From positions 75,516,923-75,580,922 of the forward strand of contig CM071573.1 in the NCBI GenBank assembly GCA_036426205.1: a stretch of DNA of 64,000 bases. Reading direction: 5' to 3'. The notes below the pieces were generated by a model that searched no databases, was not told where the DNA came from, and saw nothing but the letters and a program-made list of their open reading frames with translations. Positions 1 through 12,149 of the stretch are shown in pieces. The DNA comes from Ascaphus truei (lineage: Eukaryota > Chordata > Amphibia > Anura > Ascaphidae). A program made the position numbers and the translations under genes. The stretch's first letter is position 1, and each line of letters starts with the position of its first letter.

Positions 1-775
1 TTGGGTGGGTGGTGGTGGGGGAGCTTGAGGCCTGGAGTGCAGCACTCCTGGTGTATACTATAGGGCTCAGTATTTCTATAATGAAGGGGCTGTTAGTGTG
101 TAAATATAAGTGATGCTCTGCAAGAACAAACCTTTGTGCTGTTCTGTGTATATCAGTATTGTCAGAGTGTAGGTCTTGCAAACCTAGCTTCTTTTTGGCC
201 TCGTCAAAGAACAAGGGACATTAGGGCTATTCTGTTGCAGCTTGAGTGCTGATTTTGTAGTGTATAAAAAAAAATACCTCACGATTTGGCGCTTAATGAT
301 TAAACACATAATCTCTTCAAAATGATGGGCTTAAAAGTGTCTTCTGACATTTCTCGTCCTTTCATGTGCCAATTGAGGCGTTAATAAGTTTGTGTGTGTG
401 TGTGAGAGAGACCAATTCCTTGCTTATTATAATGTCTTATCTTGCAGTGGGTTGCAGGCTCTGTACTTGCCTAACACCTTCTTTTCAAGCTTGTGCTTGT
501 CCTGGCAGTGCAGGGGTTAATCATAGCTTGGCTTATAATGCAGCTTTTTAAAGAAATTCCTGTGAATACCCAGTTGGGTTCTTCAGAACACAACCTCCAA
601 GGTGTGTGTGCGTTCCTACGCCCTGCATCAGAGGGCTTGTGGTTTCTGCATTTGGTGTGGGACAGGAAAACCTTTCAAGGACTTTTATGAGCGGTTATAG
701 CTCTCTTCAATGTTTCCTGTTTATAAAGGTGCAGTCCCCACATAGGCACAAAATGAACTATGAAGGTGCAGCTCC

Positions 776-1035
776 GTGAAGGGCTGCGGCAGGGTGTTGA
801 TACACAGGCGTGAGCGCTCACGCTCAGCGCGATCAAACACACTGCTACAATGCACGGCGCCCAGCTGCTTGCAGAGACCAGTAAATTTGTTGCTGGAGCG
901 GTTCGTCCAATTTGGGAGAACCATCTCCGTGACATCATGGCCGTGCCCCCCTACGCACGCAACCAGCAGGACACAAATCTCCCGAGCAGAATGTGCGCCC
1001 GCGCGCTCTCGCTCACCCTGGCCGCAGCCTTTACA
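776..1035. mobile_element. GC-rich nonautonomous DNA transposon (MITE)
   Basis: Inverted ends GTGAAGGGCTGCGGCAGGGT at the left and ACCCTGGCCGCAGCCTTTAC at the right flank a CpG-rich interior with GTTCGTCCAATTTGGG and CGTGACATCATGG. Similar interior phrases recur at 3149, 14470, 23125, 23563 and 43561. No coding content. Confidence 0.55.
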
Positions 1036-1129
1036 CAATGACACAGAGTTTGAAGGGGGGGGGGGGGGGTTCTTGAAGACTGGAGTTGAGAACCCCTCGG
1101 CTAAGTGCTTCCAGTTTAAAATCCCTGCG

Positions 1130-1416
1130 TTAGGCAGGATTATAGAGTCCGCTTGCTTGCGCGAGCGCGCATGGCGTGCGGCCCTAGAACAAGCGATCTG
1201 TAAAATCTCCTTCCTAGCGATTGGGGGGGCGGCACTGCCGTGACGTCACGTCACACGCCTTGGTTGCTCTCTGACTGAACCGCCGCCTTGACGTGGCCAT
1301 TGCTTAGCCACTGCGCCACTCCGTAGTGCGCGCGTGAGCACTAGGGGTAGCCTCATAGGGAGTCTACAATTCGTTTTTGATGCGCGCCAACGCACGGAGT
1401 ATAAACTCAGCCTTAG
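1130..1416. mobile_element. GC-rich MITE
   Basis: Imperfect inverted ends TTAGGCAGGATTATAGAGTC and GAGTATAAACTCAGCCTTAG enclose CpG-rich DNA including TGACGTCACGTCA, which resembles a CRE site. Likely the same broad family as the other GC-rich MITEs in the window. Confidence 0.45.
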
Positions 1417-1945
1417 TTCCCTTATCTTCTGTTGGTGATCCTGTAGTTGGCTATATTAGGCTGTAGAATAGATAAAAGGTAGAAGGGACCCTCTTAATGG
1501 CTAACTAATGGTTTCAGCATCACAAAGGCCCCTTAGAGCAGGTAAAAAATTATCCTTTGTTGTCCTGAAAGCTTGCACTCTTTTTACCACGATTGGCTAT
1601 TAAAGGTGTCCCTTTGAACTGACTTTTGTCAGTGGTACTTTACTTGTGTAATACATACGTGTACATATCCTAGTAGTTGCCATGCATTTGTGTGACATTT
1701 CTGCGTTTGATGCCTGCTGGTACAGGCCGTTCTCGTGACTGATGGTGTAGCTCTGTGTGACTGATGAATGTTGGTTAGAAAACCTAAAACTATGGCCAGG
1801 TAATTTCACTCACCTCCGGTACAGGCTGACTCCTTGATCAGAGCGTTAAGCCGTATTCAAGGTTCATGAATTTCCAGCGTTGTTTTCCAACACCAGATTA
1901 AAAAAAAAAAGTCTTCAAATTGTGTGTGTGTGTGTGTCTATACCT

Positions 1946-2111
1946 GCAGTGGCCAACTCCAGTCCTCAAGGGTCACCAACAGGTCAGGCTTTAAGGATAT
2001 CTGTGCTTCAGAACAGGTGGCGCAGTCAATGATTGAGCCACCTGTGCTGACGCAGGGATATCCTTAACCTGACCTGTTGGTGGCCCTTAAGGACTGGAGT
2101 CGGCCGGCCCT
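1946..2111. mobile_element. hAT-type palindromic MITE, copy 1
   Basis: CAGTGGCCAACTCCAGTCCT at the left and its complement at the right form a near-full-length hairpin. The core GGATATCNNTGCTTCAG is mirrored. At least ten copies of this family occur in the window. Confidence 0.75.
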
Positions 2112-2960
2112 GCTTTATACCTTTTGCATTCTATGCCAAGATCTAGCTACTTATGCCAGTGGGCAGGTGGCACCTACTTTTGCCAGTGTTTTGGGGCAGC
2201 TAAGGATTGAGAAGCTTGTAATAGAGCACAATAGGAACAGTTAAAGTGCAATTTTCTATGACTAATTCTACAGGTAGTAATAATGCTCTATTACCCGTCC
2301 GCTGATGTTGCTTGCCTATATGGCAGCAATGTTACATTCAGGCATTTCAGAAAGGGATAATTGAAATAAAAGCCTCCGTTTGTTACCTAACTAGTTGAAC
2401 GTGTGTTGCAAGCCGTTGGTTTTGTGGGTTTAAGTCTCGTTGCATGTTCTGCAGGGCATTTACTGGCTGGAAAAAAAAGACTGTGATATGTGATCTCTGA
2501 AAAATGTCCAGAAAAAAGCTTTCAAGAGTCTGCGTGCCTCACAAATAAGGGCCGGCTTGGGGTCTGCTTTCTAACCGGTCACCTATGGAAAAACAAGGTT
2601 TTTGGGGCCTCTTGCATAGGAACAAAATGACTGCCATGTAGCAATACTGTGGGAGAGGCCTTGTACAACTAGTCTTTCTAGTCTAAAATAGATTCCACCC
2701 AGTTAATATAACCAAATATTGTAACTTTGTAAACCTGGTGAGCAAAGAAGACTTGGGTGGGATATTCCCTGGCTGTTCCCTTCTGTTAGGCCCAAGCTGC
2801 CGTGGCCGAGCAGTGGCTGGCGCTGATTATTTGAAGGTCATGTGACCCTTCAGCGCGCCTGGAAGAAAAATAAATCTGTCTCTGGTAGAGCGTGGCCGAA
2901 CACATACGCATTCATTGTGCGCGGTCAGCGGCACAGTGGATGCAGCCTTATGGTGTACAT

Positions 2961-3136
2961 CAGTGGTGCGCAATTCCAGTCCTCAAGGGCCACCAACAGG
3001 TCCGGTTTTCAAGATATCCCTGCTTTCAGCATAGGTAGCTCAGTCTTCTACAGCCGCTGATTGAGCCACGTGCTGAAGGGATATCCTGAAAACCTGACCT
3101 GTTGGTGGCCCTTGAGGACTGGAGTTGCCCACCCCG
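2961..3136. mobile_element. hAT-type palindromic MITE, copy 2
   Basis: Flanked by an 8-bp target duplication GTGTACAT (2953-2960) / GTGTACAC (3137-3144) with one mismatch. The ends are CAGTGGTG... and ...CACCCCG. The 8-bp duplication and CAG terminus fit the hAT superfamily. Confidence 0.8.
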
Positions 3137-3148
3137 GTGTACACATTA

Positions 3149-3433
3149 GGCCGCGTCCAGGCTGAGAGCGTGTGCGTTCAAAACAATGAAAGTAAATTGT
3201 AGGGTCCATGCTGCACGTGAGCGTGGGAAAGTGCGATGCTTGCACAGACAAATATTTTGTATTTTGCATGCCCTGGTCACGTGCACAGCTCAGCCAATGA
3301 GGGCGAAACGCTCACGTGACATCACGGGCACGCACACAACTACCTGGCCAGGAATCTCCCGGACAACATGAGCGAGCTCCTGACGTCACGGCGCTCGAGC
3401 GCCAGTGTGCGTGCTCTCGCCCTGGACGAGGTC
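3149..3433. mobile_element. Harbinger-like GC-rich MITE
   Basis: Inverted ends GGCCGCGTCCAGG and CCTGGACGAGGTC are flanked by a TTA duplication (3146-3148 and 3434-3436). A TTA target and GGCC ends fit PIF/Harbinger, an inference from these two signs only. The interior is CpG-rich with CACGTGAC motifs. Confidence 0.6.
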
Positions 3434-4479
3434 TTAGTTTGCTCAGAAGGAAACAATTTAAGTCTGCTTGTTAAAGACAATTAGCTTGTTAAAAAAAAAG
3501 TGCAATACTTGATAAACATTGTGCAAATAATTTAACCTTTGTACTGAATTTGAGTGAAACATACTTTCTCACTTTTTTCCCCTTGTTTTTATAAGTAAAT
3601 CTTGTGACACTGTATAATTCCACATTCTTACCTAAACTGGCAATCGTTTGGCGCTCCTGTTATAAATACTGATTGTGTGCCTAACATAATGGCTGCTTGT
3701 CAGTTCAACCCTTCAGTCCGTGTAATTCACCAGCTATAATGTATCTTTATTACTACAGTAACATTATCTAGTGGTTGTTTGCAGCTCAAACTGCTGGGAA
3801 TATTGGCAAATTATCACAACACAACAGTGTTGCAAAGATCTTGCACTGCTGGGGAGGTGTGCTAAAGCTGGCTATAGAAATCAAAGGGGGCTCAGTATAT
3901 TAAAACTCACTAAACATGGCATCAAAGAGTTAAATAAATAAATGCAGTAAGTAGTATCTAATACCACAGAACTGATTTAGTAATGAAATAAGATTGCACG
4001 TGTTTTGCTGCTTTAAGACCTACAGGGTATATTAGACTGTATGGGGCAGCTATAAAATAACACCAAGGATATTTTCTACACTGCAGGCCACATGCTTTTG
4101 GCAGATAAGATGAATGTAAGAAATACCTTTTGATCTACATGCCGAATGGCTTTAGTTATTCCGTGGCATTTCATGTACACAGAGGGCAGAGCGCAAAAAT
4201 GATGCAATATTTTGGTTTGTGTGATGTGGAAATGTATGTAATAATGAAGAAAAAATAACAGTAACTTGGAAGACTTCCACTTATGCGGCTTTAGCTTTCT
4301 TCTGTAGAAATGTGTGCAATTGTAATGTAAATGTTTGTACATACAGTAATAAATACATTAAGTGAGGAAGCCACTCTACATTATTAAAGCTGTGGCAATC
4401 CTTCTCCCCCCTCCCCCTATGTGTGAGGTCCCTTTAAAATTTTAAAAATTCGAAAAATAAAATAAAAATTACCCCTTGA

Positions 4480-4840
4480 GCACCAGAGTGCCACGGCGCC
4501 TCCGGCAAACCGCCATAATGGCAGCATCACTTAACCCCGGAAATGCAGGATGCAAGATCTCTGGAAAACGAGCACTGTAAGGGCATGATATAGCCACTAT
4601 GCCCCTGGAGTGCCAGACCCATGACATGGTGGCTATGTCTTGGGGCGCCGAAAGGGTTACCCCGGGTTCTCCGGAGAGGAAACGCGCTGTTTTCAGATTC
4701 TGGTGCGAAGATGATGAGCAGGTTTTTAAATTTTCCTCCAGGGGAGAGAAAATGGCTGCTAAATCTCTGGCCAATGGGAAGGTGCAACACAATGTTGCGG
4801 CTTCCTATTGGACAGCTATCTAAATCGCCTTTGAAAGGAT
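4480..4840. repeat. Unclassified GC-moderate interspersed repeat
   Basis: It carries CCAATGGGAAGGTGCAACAC, CTTCCTATTGG and GGAGAGGAAACGCGCTGTTT. Related phrases (CTTCCTATTGG, GGAACGGAAACG, TTTTCAGCTCTGGGGAC) recur at 13735-13970, and looser ones at 38430-38690. It is probably a MITE family; boundaries are uncertain. Confidence 0.35.
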
Positions 4841-4842
4841 GT

Positions 4843-4945
4843 AATAATAATAGCATGCGCTTGTATAGCGCTGCTAGTTTTATGTAGCTCTTTACAGAGA
4901 TTTTGCACAGAGTCCCTGCCCCGTGGAGCTTACAATCTGTGCTTT
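4843..4945 (-). mobile_element. LINE (L2/CR1-like) 3' tail fragment
   Basis: On the minus strand it reads AGATTGTAAGCTCCACGGGG, then GCAGGGACTCTG, and later GCGCTATACAAG. This 'ATTGTAAGCTC...GCGCTATA' tail also occurs at 9581 and 43340. Confidence 0.6.
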
Positions 4946-5394
4946 TGGTGCCATTGTCTCTCTGGGTGGGGGGTCTTCCCTGGAGCTGAAAATAGCATGT
5001 GTCTCCTCCGCAGGACCTCCCAGTTCCAATCCTGCAGAAGAATAAAATAGAGGGGTTACAGGTTTAGCCTGTGCGCTGCCAGAGACTTGTAGGGGTGTAG
5101 CCATGACTTTCCCAGTGGCTTGGAACATAGCTGGGGACGACGACGACACACCATTGTTTTCCCAGCCCCCAAATGCCTCTTCAGGTTAGGAGGAAGGGAC
5201 ACCTGGGGTTTGCAAGTTATGCAATGGCAGTTAACTTGTTACTTTACCAAATACGGTAGTAATTTACTGCCATCACAGGTTAGTTTGGAAAAGTTGCACC
5301 CCAAAATAATTTTCAACACCATGTAATCCGCTCTGGCCCTAGCTATGCCACCGGAGTCCGTGAAAGTGCTGCAACCCCCCCCCCCCGCGCAACA

Positions 5395-7000
5395 TCCAGC
5401 CAAAACTCACACGATACATATCACCCAAAACACCCGACATATCACATACAGTGGTCCAACCAACATACTACAACACACCACAGCATACACATACATACCC
5501 ACACATACACATACACAGCACACACACATATCACATACCACGAGTCCTCCTATATCACTCATACACATCACCACCTCACACATTACAACGCCCCACCCCG
5601 ATCCACAGCATACACACACACACATACCATCAATTCATACACACATCACTACACAACACACCACACATATACACACACAAAGCCAGCACATACTACACAC
5701 ACTCACAGCATAGGCACACACACCACACATACCTACACATGCCAACATAGGCAGCACTACCACCACACATACACCCAGGACCAGCACATACATACAACAC
5801 ACCCACCTCCATAACACACTACCTACCCATACATACACAACCCGCACACCATACATACACGAACACCACACTATCATCCAACAGCACGCACACATGCGCA
5901 ATATCCTAACAACACATCCCACACATTACACTCGTACATACACACACCACAGCATACCATATCTACACACCCATCACGCGTACACTCCTACATACAGCAA
6001 TACCCACACATCACACGGACACACACACACGTTCAACATATGCACACACTACACAACACACTATACACACACGCAGCGACATCACACACAACCCACTCAA
6101 CGAGGCACACATCGAGCACACGACACACCCACACCCAGCACACACACACACACACATCACATTCACACACCCGAACTCACAAACCACACACAACACAACT
6201 CACCATACACATACATACTAAACATCACACATACACATACATCTGACATACACCAACCACCAGACAGACCCAACCATCCACAACACAGTAGACACACACC
6301 AAACGAACAACTAGACCACACCACACATACAAACAACACCACAACGTACACACAGCGCACACACCACCACCAGCCAAACATCCCACACCACACCATCCCA
6401 CACCACACACACACTCACACACACAACACACACACCATCACACACCACACATGCACATACACACGACCACCACATACATAGCACATACATACACAGACAC
6501 TCACACATACACATACATCACAGCACCACACAGTACCATACATATCACCACACATTCACATTCAGCATACGCCATACCATACACGCATATCCACACAATA
6601 TAGCAACGCACACACATACACGAGACATACACACACCACACAGTACACATCACATACACCACACATACATAGCCCACACATTCAGCACAGCACACATAAA
6701 CACTTATCAACACACAACATTCACATTACAGCACATCACATACACACCAACACCAACACATCACACATATAACACTCACCACCAGCAACATTCAATACAC
6801 ACACCACCACACGCTACACTATACACACACACAGCACAGTACCACATATTAAACCACACCACACAATACGTACATACATAATGCCACACCACAACGTACA
6901 CATACCACAACACCCCACATACTATACATGCAGCACGCCAGCTTCCCACGCGTACACATATACATGGCACACCGTACACAATACATACAGACCACATTAC
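5395..7000. repeat. 1.6 kb CA-rich low-complexity tract
   Basis: Nearly pure A/C with scattered T: interrupted CACACATACA and ACACCACA units of no fixed period. It flips to TG-rich sequence at about 7000-7075. The long open frames here (poly Thr/His or Cys/Val) are artefacts of composition. Confidence 0.9.
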
Positions 7001-7149
7001 ATGGTATGTATGTGTGGGTGTGTATGTATGTGTGGTGTGTGTATATGTATATGTGTGGTGTGTGTGGTGTATGTATATATTTATCAAAGTTGCACAATAT
7101 TAATAAATAATTTATTCTCACGTCTTTTTTTTTTAATTTTTAAAATATT

Positions 7150-7280
7150 ATATAACACACACACACACACACCGTCCCAGTGACACACACACACACACAC
7201 CACTTCAAAGTGACACACACAGTTACCCAATCACACACACGCTGACAGCTACCAAGTGACACACACACACACACAGTGAT
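7150..7280. repeat. Short CA arrays with GTGACACACAC spacing
   Basis: Several (CA)n blocks are separated by phrases such as CCAAGTGACACACACACA, so it is a degenerate minisatellite built from a dinucleotide repeat. Confidence 0.7.
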
Positions 7281-7667
7281 ACCCGCCTCCCAAGCACGCT
7301 TGCTGTCTCCTCTGCCAGGACAGCAAAAAGTTCCTGGTAGAGCGAGCAGCAGCAAGCAAGAGCGAGCAGCAGCACCAAAGTCTTTACTATGTCCCAGGCC
7401 TTATTGATGGACTATGTCCTGCAGCCAAGAAATTCAGATTGTCCAAATAGTTGCATCATCAATAGATTGAAGCTGTTTATGGGCGATTTGTCCTGGGTTT
7501 TCCTCCCTCATTTTATGGCCCACACACCGCAAAGCAATTTTTGGTTGGTTGGCAAAGTGGCCGCTGTTGAGATAGGGTTTAACTCTTGTCTGAGGAGATA
7601 ACTGCTTCAGCATAGGGTGGGAGTGACCTGTGTAACAGCTGTTGCCAAACCAGTCCATTCTATGTTT

Positions 7668-7758
7668 ATTATTTTTTTATTTATAAAATGTTACCAGGAA
7701 GTAATACATTGAGAGTTGCCTCTCGGTTTCAAGTATGTCCTGGGCACAGAGTTATGAT
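7668..7758 (-). mobile_element. LINE (L2-like) 3' part, left piece of an interrupted copy
   Basis: ACCAGGAAGTAATACATTGA and CAAGTATGTCCTGGGCACAG match the LINE segment at 56060-56125. The element is broken at 7758 by the long inverted repeat element and resumes at 9489. Confidence 0.7.
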
Positions 7759-9488
7759 ATTACAAACTGGGGGAAATGGGAAAGGGAAAGACACCCTCGC
7801 ATCTGCCTACATTATAAAAGGTCAAAAACATATATAGTGTACAACGGTGCAATATAGGGGGGAGAGAGCAAACTAGATACTGGGAAACAAAAGCACCCTA
7901 TTTGACAGCACTCACTGTATATGATGATGTTATGATTAATTACTTAAAATGTAATATTTTATTAATCTCAATTAAAATAAGTGTCAAAACATTGAAACCA
8001 AAAACCAACTGACATTGGTGACAAAACACAAAAAACAGACAACAATACGTGATACTAAATCTGTATACTAGGGAGATAAGGGAAATCTAACTAATCTGCT
8101 GTATAGCAGACAATAAACTCACAAGTATATAGGAGTTAACCCCCTAGTGCAGCACTGATAGGACTTAAAAAGCCTGTATAGTTAGAACAGGTAACGTAGG
8201 ACTGATCATGCACATGTATATACTTCAATGAAATACCGGGTATATAGCAGTTGAGTGTTTACACAAAAGATAGTAAAGACCTGATGATATCAAAAAATGG
8301 TCTAATTAGTCTGAAGTTAGTAAACCCCTGTAAGGAACATTAGTATGCCTAAGAAAGCTAATAGCTCAGAATATCAATATCAAAGATATGAATCGTAAAT
8401 AGCAGGCACAAGAGCTCACAAAGTGTGATAACTGGCTCTGGGGCACGGATCTAGTCCGTATCCAGTTATAGCCCCCTAATATAATGTGCCATATAAGCAC
8501 GCCAAATCTGAGGCAGCAGGGTGTTTCAAGTGTGTGTGTATTCACCACTCCATCCAGTTTATTCTGCTAAGGTACCCTGCATTTTTAATCATTAAAGAAC
8601 AAACTTAACTAAGGCATTGTATGATCTACTGGTGTCTTTGTACCAACTGCAGCACTACTGTGTTTTCTCAGCCATGATGTTGGCTTTATAGATATAACCT
8701 TGCTGCATTTAGGGTGTTTTACTTGCTTGTGTATTATCACTCCACCCTGTTTGTTCTGTCACAGCAGCTGATTACAACTGCTGCATTTGTCAAAACCTCT
8801 CCCCCCCCCTCTTTCATGTTTGTTTGTTTTCACATTGCAATTTGTCTGCTGCCTCAGATTTGGCGTGCTTATATGGCACATTATATTAGGGGGCTATAAC
8901 TGGATACGGACTAGATCCGTGCCCCAGAGCCAGTTATCACACTTTGTGAGCTCTTGCGCCTGCTATTTACGATTCATATCTTTGATATTGATATTCTGAG
9001 CTATTAGCTTTCTTAGGCATACTAATGTTCCTTACAGGGGTTCACTAACTTCAGACTAATTAGACCATTTTTTGATACCATCAGGTCTTTACTATCTTTT
9101 GTGTAAACATTCAACTGCTATATACCCGGTATTTCATTGCAGTATATACATGTGCATGATCAGTCCTACGTTACCTGTTCTAACTATACAGGCTTTTTAA
9201 GTCCTATCATTGCTGCACTAGGGGGTTAACTCCTATATACTTGTGAGTTTATTGTCTGCTATATAGCAGATTAGTTAGATTTCCCTTACCCCCCTAGTAT
9301 ACAGTTTTAGTATCACGTATTGTTGTCTGTTTTTTGTGTTTTGACACCAATGTCAGTTGGTTTTTGGTTTCAATGTTTTGACACTTATTTTAATTGAGAT
9401 TAATAAAATATTACATTTTAAGTAATTCATCATTACGTCATCATATACAGCGAGTGCTGTCAAATAGGGTGCTTTTGTTTCCCAGTAT
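7759..9488. mobile_element. 1.73 kb long-inverted-repeat element, inserted in a LINE
   Basis: Two arms of 643 bp (7877-8519 and 8846-9488) are near-perfect reverse complements around a 326-bp spacer, with 118 bp of unique sequence at the left end. The 14-bp sequence CACAGAGTTATGAT flanks the whole unit (7745-7758 and 9489-9502), a target duplication. The LINE sequence on both sides is continuous without it. No transposase frame is present. The arms could be inverted terminal units of a Penelope-like or other retroelement; class unknown. Confidence 0.8.
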
Positions 9489-9580
9489 CACAGAGTTATG
9501 ATGACAGGCACATGGTTACAAATGCAGTTACATTAAGTGAACAGGGTTGTACATTATATACAAGACATTGCATGCACAGT
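9489..9580 (-). mobile_element. LINE (L2-like) 3' part, right piece of the interrupted copy
   Basis: ACATGGTTACAAATGCAGTT and CATTATATACAAGACATTGC match 56140-56205. It continues after another small insertion at about 9722. Confidence 0.65.
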
Positions 9581-9721
9581 CTCTTAGATTGTAAGCTCTT
9601 GAGGGCAGGGATTTCCTTTCCTATTGTCTATGCTGCACTTATTGTATCATTTTAATTCCCTGTACTGTATTCTTTGTGAAGCGCTGAGTACACTTTTGGC
9701 GCTATATAAATAAAGACATAC
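9581..9721 (+). mobile_element. Truncated LINE 3' tail nested in the LINE
   Basis: It begins CTCTTAGATTGTAAGCTCTT and ends GCGCTATATAAATAAAGACA. A short duplication ATGCACAGT / AATGCACAGT flanks it, as expected for target-primed insertion. Confidence 0.65.
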
Positions 9722-9854
9722 AATGCACAGTTATATCCTATATATTATAGGCATATGTAACAGATACAGACCAGATTAAAATGTGTGACAGCTTGTGCAC
9801 TGTGTGTATAGGTCGGCAAAATAAATGAGGTTAATGTTACCCCTTGTATAATTC

Positions 9855-10215
9855 TGAAATATGAATGTACTTGCAGTAGTAAGTCCGATGTGCATGCATG
9901 TACTTGCAGTAGTAAGGCGCTATGTATGCATGTAGTTGCAGTCGTAAGGTCGCTATGCATGCAGTTGCAGTAGTAAACACGCTATGCATGCAGTTGCAGT
10001 AGTAAACACGCTATGCATGCAGTTGCAGTAGTAAAGACGCTATGCATGTAGTTGCAGTAGTAAGGTCGCTATGCATGCAGTTGCAGTAGTAAGGTCGCTA
10101 TGCATGCAGTTGCAGTAGTAAAGACGCTATGCATGTAGTTGCAGTAGTAAGGTCGCGATGCATGCAGTTGCAGTAGTAAGGTCGCTATGCATGCAGTTGC
10201 AGTAGTAAGGTCGTT
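9855..10215. repeat. 29-bp minisatellite, about 12 units
   Basis: Unit AGTTGCAGTAGTAAGGTC plus GCTATGCATGC. Variants (AAACAC, AAAGAC, AAGGTC before GC) recur in blocks, suggesting higher-order expansion. The first two units are slightly longer. Confidence 0.9.
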
Positions 10216-10318
10216 CCTCCTTCTCCTTCCGTGCACCCCAAAACTGGAACAACCTACCAGAGACTCTCATATCCACCACCAGCTTAAGTTCTTTCAAATC
10301 TAAGACTGTCTCACACTT
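10216..10318 (+). mobile_element. LINE (L2-like) ORF2 C-terminal fragment, opposite orientation
   Basis: Read forward it encodes PQNWNNLPET followed by S-rich FKSKTVSH, the same C-terminal signature as 56222-56560 but on the other strand. The pieces left and right of the minisatellite thus face opposite ways. Confidence 0.65.
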
Positions 10319-10774
10319 TAGGGGGTTATTTGGACTGGGGCGCTCCCTAAATTTTGTGGCTTAAAAAGTTGTTGTAACGCCTTACTCTGTTAAAAATGTA
10401 AAATATAAAATATGGTTTTGTGTTTGTGGTGCAAAAGGGTGTGTAGAAAAACGTATACTGGCCCTTTTAGTTGATTTTGTGGTTGCTGCTTGACCTTGGA
10501 GAAGGGAATCCCGTGTCCTTCTCAGCATGGCAGTAGTGGTGTGAAGATGGTCAGCGCGAACCTCGTGGACCTCACGAATATAGTGGATCCGGATGAAGTA
10601 TCAGGACAAAAATGGAAGAATAAAACACGATATTAGTGTATCTTGTCCACAAAGGGGGATTGGGGGGAAGGGGAGGGGGTGAGTGGGAAAGGGGAGTTGG
10701 GGGTGGGGTAGGAGTGAACGGTGGTGGGATGGATGGTGGGTTCCCACTAACTAATCACAGAATACATAGAATAT

Positions 10775-11587
10775 ATGGATCCAGTGACTCACACGGGCTT
10801 GTGTGGTGTCTCTCCCTCAACGCTGTGCATCTTCACTGATGAGTCTACTGTGTCGCTGGAGAGATTTGCAAGCTTTGCATTCCACAAAAAAGGCCGCATA
10901 TCTTTGAAGCCGCGGCCAAAACACCCCGTGAAGCTGCATGTGTGGGGTGCCATCTCTAGGCGTGGACCAGGATGCATTGTCATCTTTGAAGGTAAAATAT
11001 ATCAAATATAATGTAGCCTTATGCACTGTACTTTACTAGTGTAACCTTACTGTATGCACTGTACTGTACTATTGTGCAGTTTTTTGAGCTCTTTTCTTGC
11101 TATTGGAATCATGAATAAAGCTTTCTTCCAAGACAACATTGTCCCTGAGAGAGTGCAATACATCACACGCGAGTTCCCGAATGGTCACCGCTTCTACCAG
11201 GACAACGATCCGAAGCACACCACGTCAACAGCGCATATCCTTGAGCGCGGTATCAACTGGGTGAAGACGCCAGCGGATTAAGTGCAGTAGACCATGTCTC
11301 ATTTTTTTCCCCACTGTTGTTACTGTGTACTGTATCTCTTAAACTAATTGTCCTTTTTTTCCAATGACAGATCGCCAGACTTCAATCCGATCGAAATGGT
11401 CTGGCATCAGCTGAAGGACCATATCCGGAAAGTGGCGAAACCCTCCAAAAAGGACGAGTTGTTGAAAAGTATAATGAGTTTTTGGAACGATGTACTCACC
11501 GTGGAACGCTGCAATAAATATATAGACCATATTGCGACTGTGTTGTCCATTGTGATCGCGCGTAATGGGCAAGCATCAGGAAAGTAG
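10775..11587 (+). pseudogene. Tc1/mariner-type transposase remnant with two intron-like gaps
   Basis: Three blocks line up with Tc1-like transposases: FTDESTVSLERF and KHPVKLHVWGAISRRGPG (first Asp); [14 protein letters not shown] (second Asp); SPDFNPIEMVWHQLKDHIRK with the third acidic residue, ending at TAG 11585-11587. Blocks 1 and 2 are separated by 10992-11105 (starts GTAAAA), and blocks 2 and 3 by 11278-11370 (ends TTTCCAATGACAG). Removing both keeps the reading frame: EG-IMN and PAE-SPDF. The partner sites are off by one base each (TG instead of AG; TTAAGT instead of GTAAGT). The N-terminal DNA-binding part was not found. Probably inactive, since splice sites are damaged and the 5' part is missing. 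Confidence 0.75.
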
Positions 11588-11860
11588 TACTGTGCAGTAG
11601 TATTGTAAGTGCAGTATGATACCGGTAAGTATTGCACAGATTTTTTCTTTCCCAATAGTCAGAGTATACAGTAGAGTAGTTACAGTTTTTTCTTTACAGA
11701 GAGAGCAGCACCAGCCATCAGGTTACATACAGTAGTATTTAACAGTAGTCAGAGTATACAGTAGTTCCAGTATACAGTAGACTAGTTTGACAGTAGTACA
11801 GTAACTGCCTACTAACTGGTCATTTTTTTTCTTTTCAGAGAAAGCAGCACCAGGTTTAAA

Positions 11861-12060
11861 CACACACACGCAGGCACTCATTCATACACGCGCACACACA
11901 CACACAGAGGCAGGCACTCACGCACTCATACACACACACACACGCGCGCACACACAGGCAGGCACTCACGCACTCATACACACACACACACACAGACAGA
12001 GGCAGGCACTCGGGCACATACACACACAGACAGGCACGCACTCAGACACACACACAGAGA
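11861..12060. repeat. CA-rich minisatellite
   Basis: Units such as CACACACACAGGCAGGCACT followed by CACGCACTCATA recur several times. Confidence 0.8.
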
Positions 12061-12149
12061 AAGGCACTCACCTGCTTTCACTCCACACTCCTCCCCGCTC
12101 CCCGAAGCCTCTCCTCCTCCCAAAGCCTCCCCTCCCCATTGGCTCACAG

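Noticed and set aside
5345..7121. Many open frames rich in Thr/His or Cys/Val
   Set aside because: They arise from CA/TG-rich low-complexity DNA without stops, not from coding selection.
8366..8999. Two matching small proteins (minus 8366-8548, plus 8787-8999)
   Set aside because: They are the same sequence in the two inverted arms. No family is recognised, and both are short frames in noncoding repeat.
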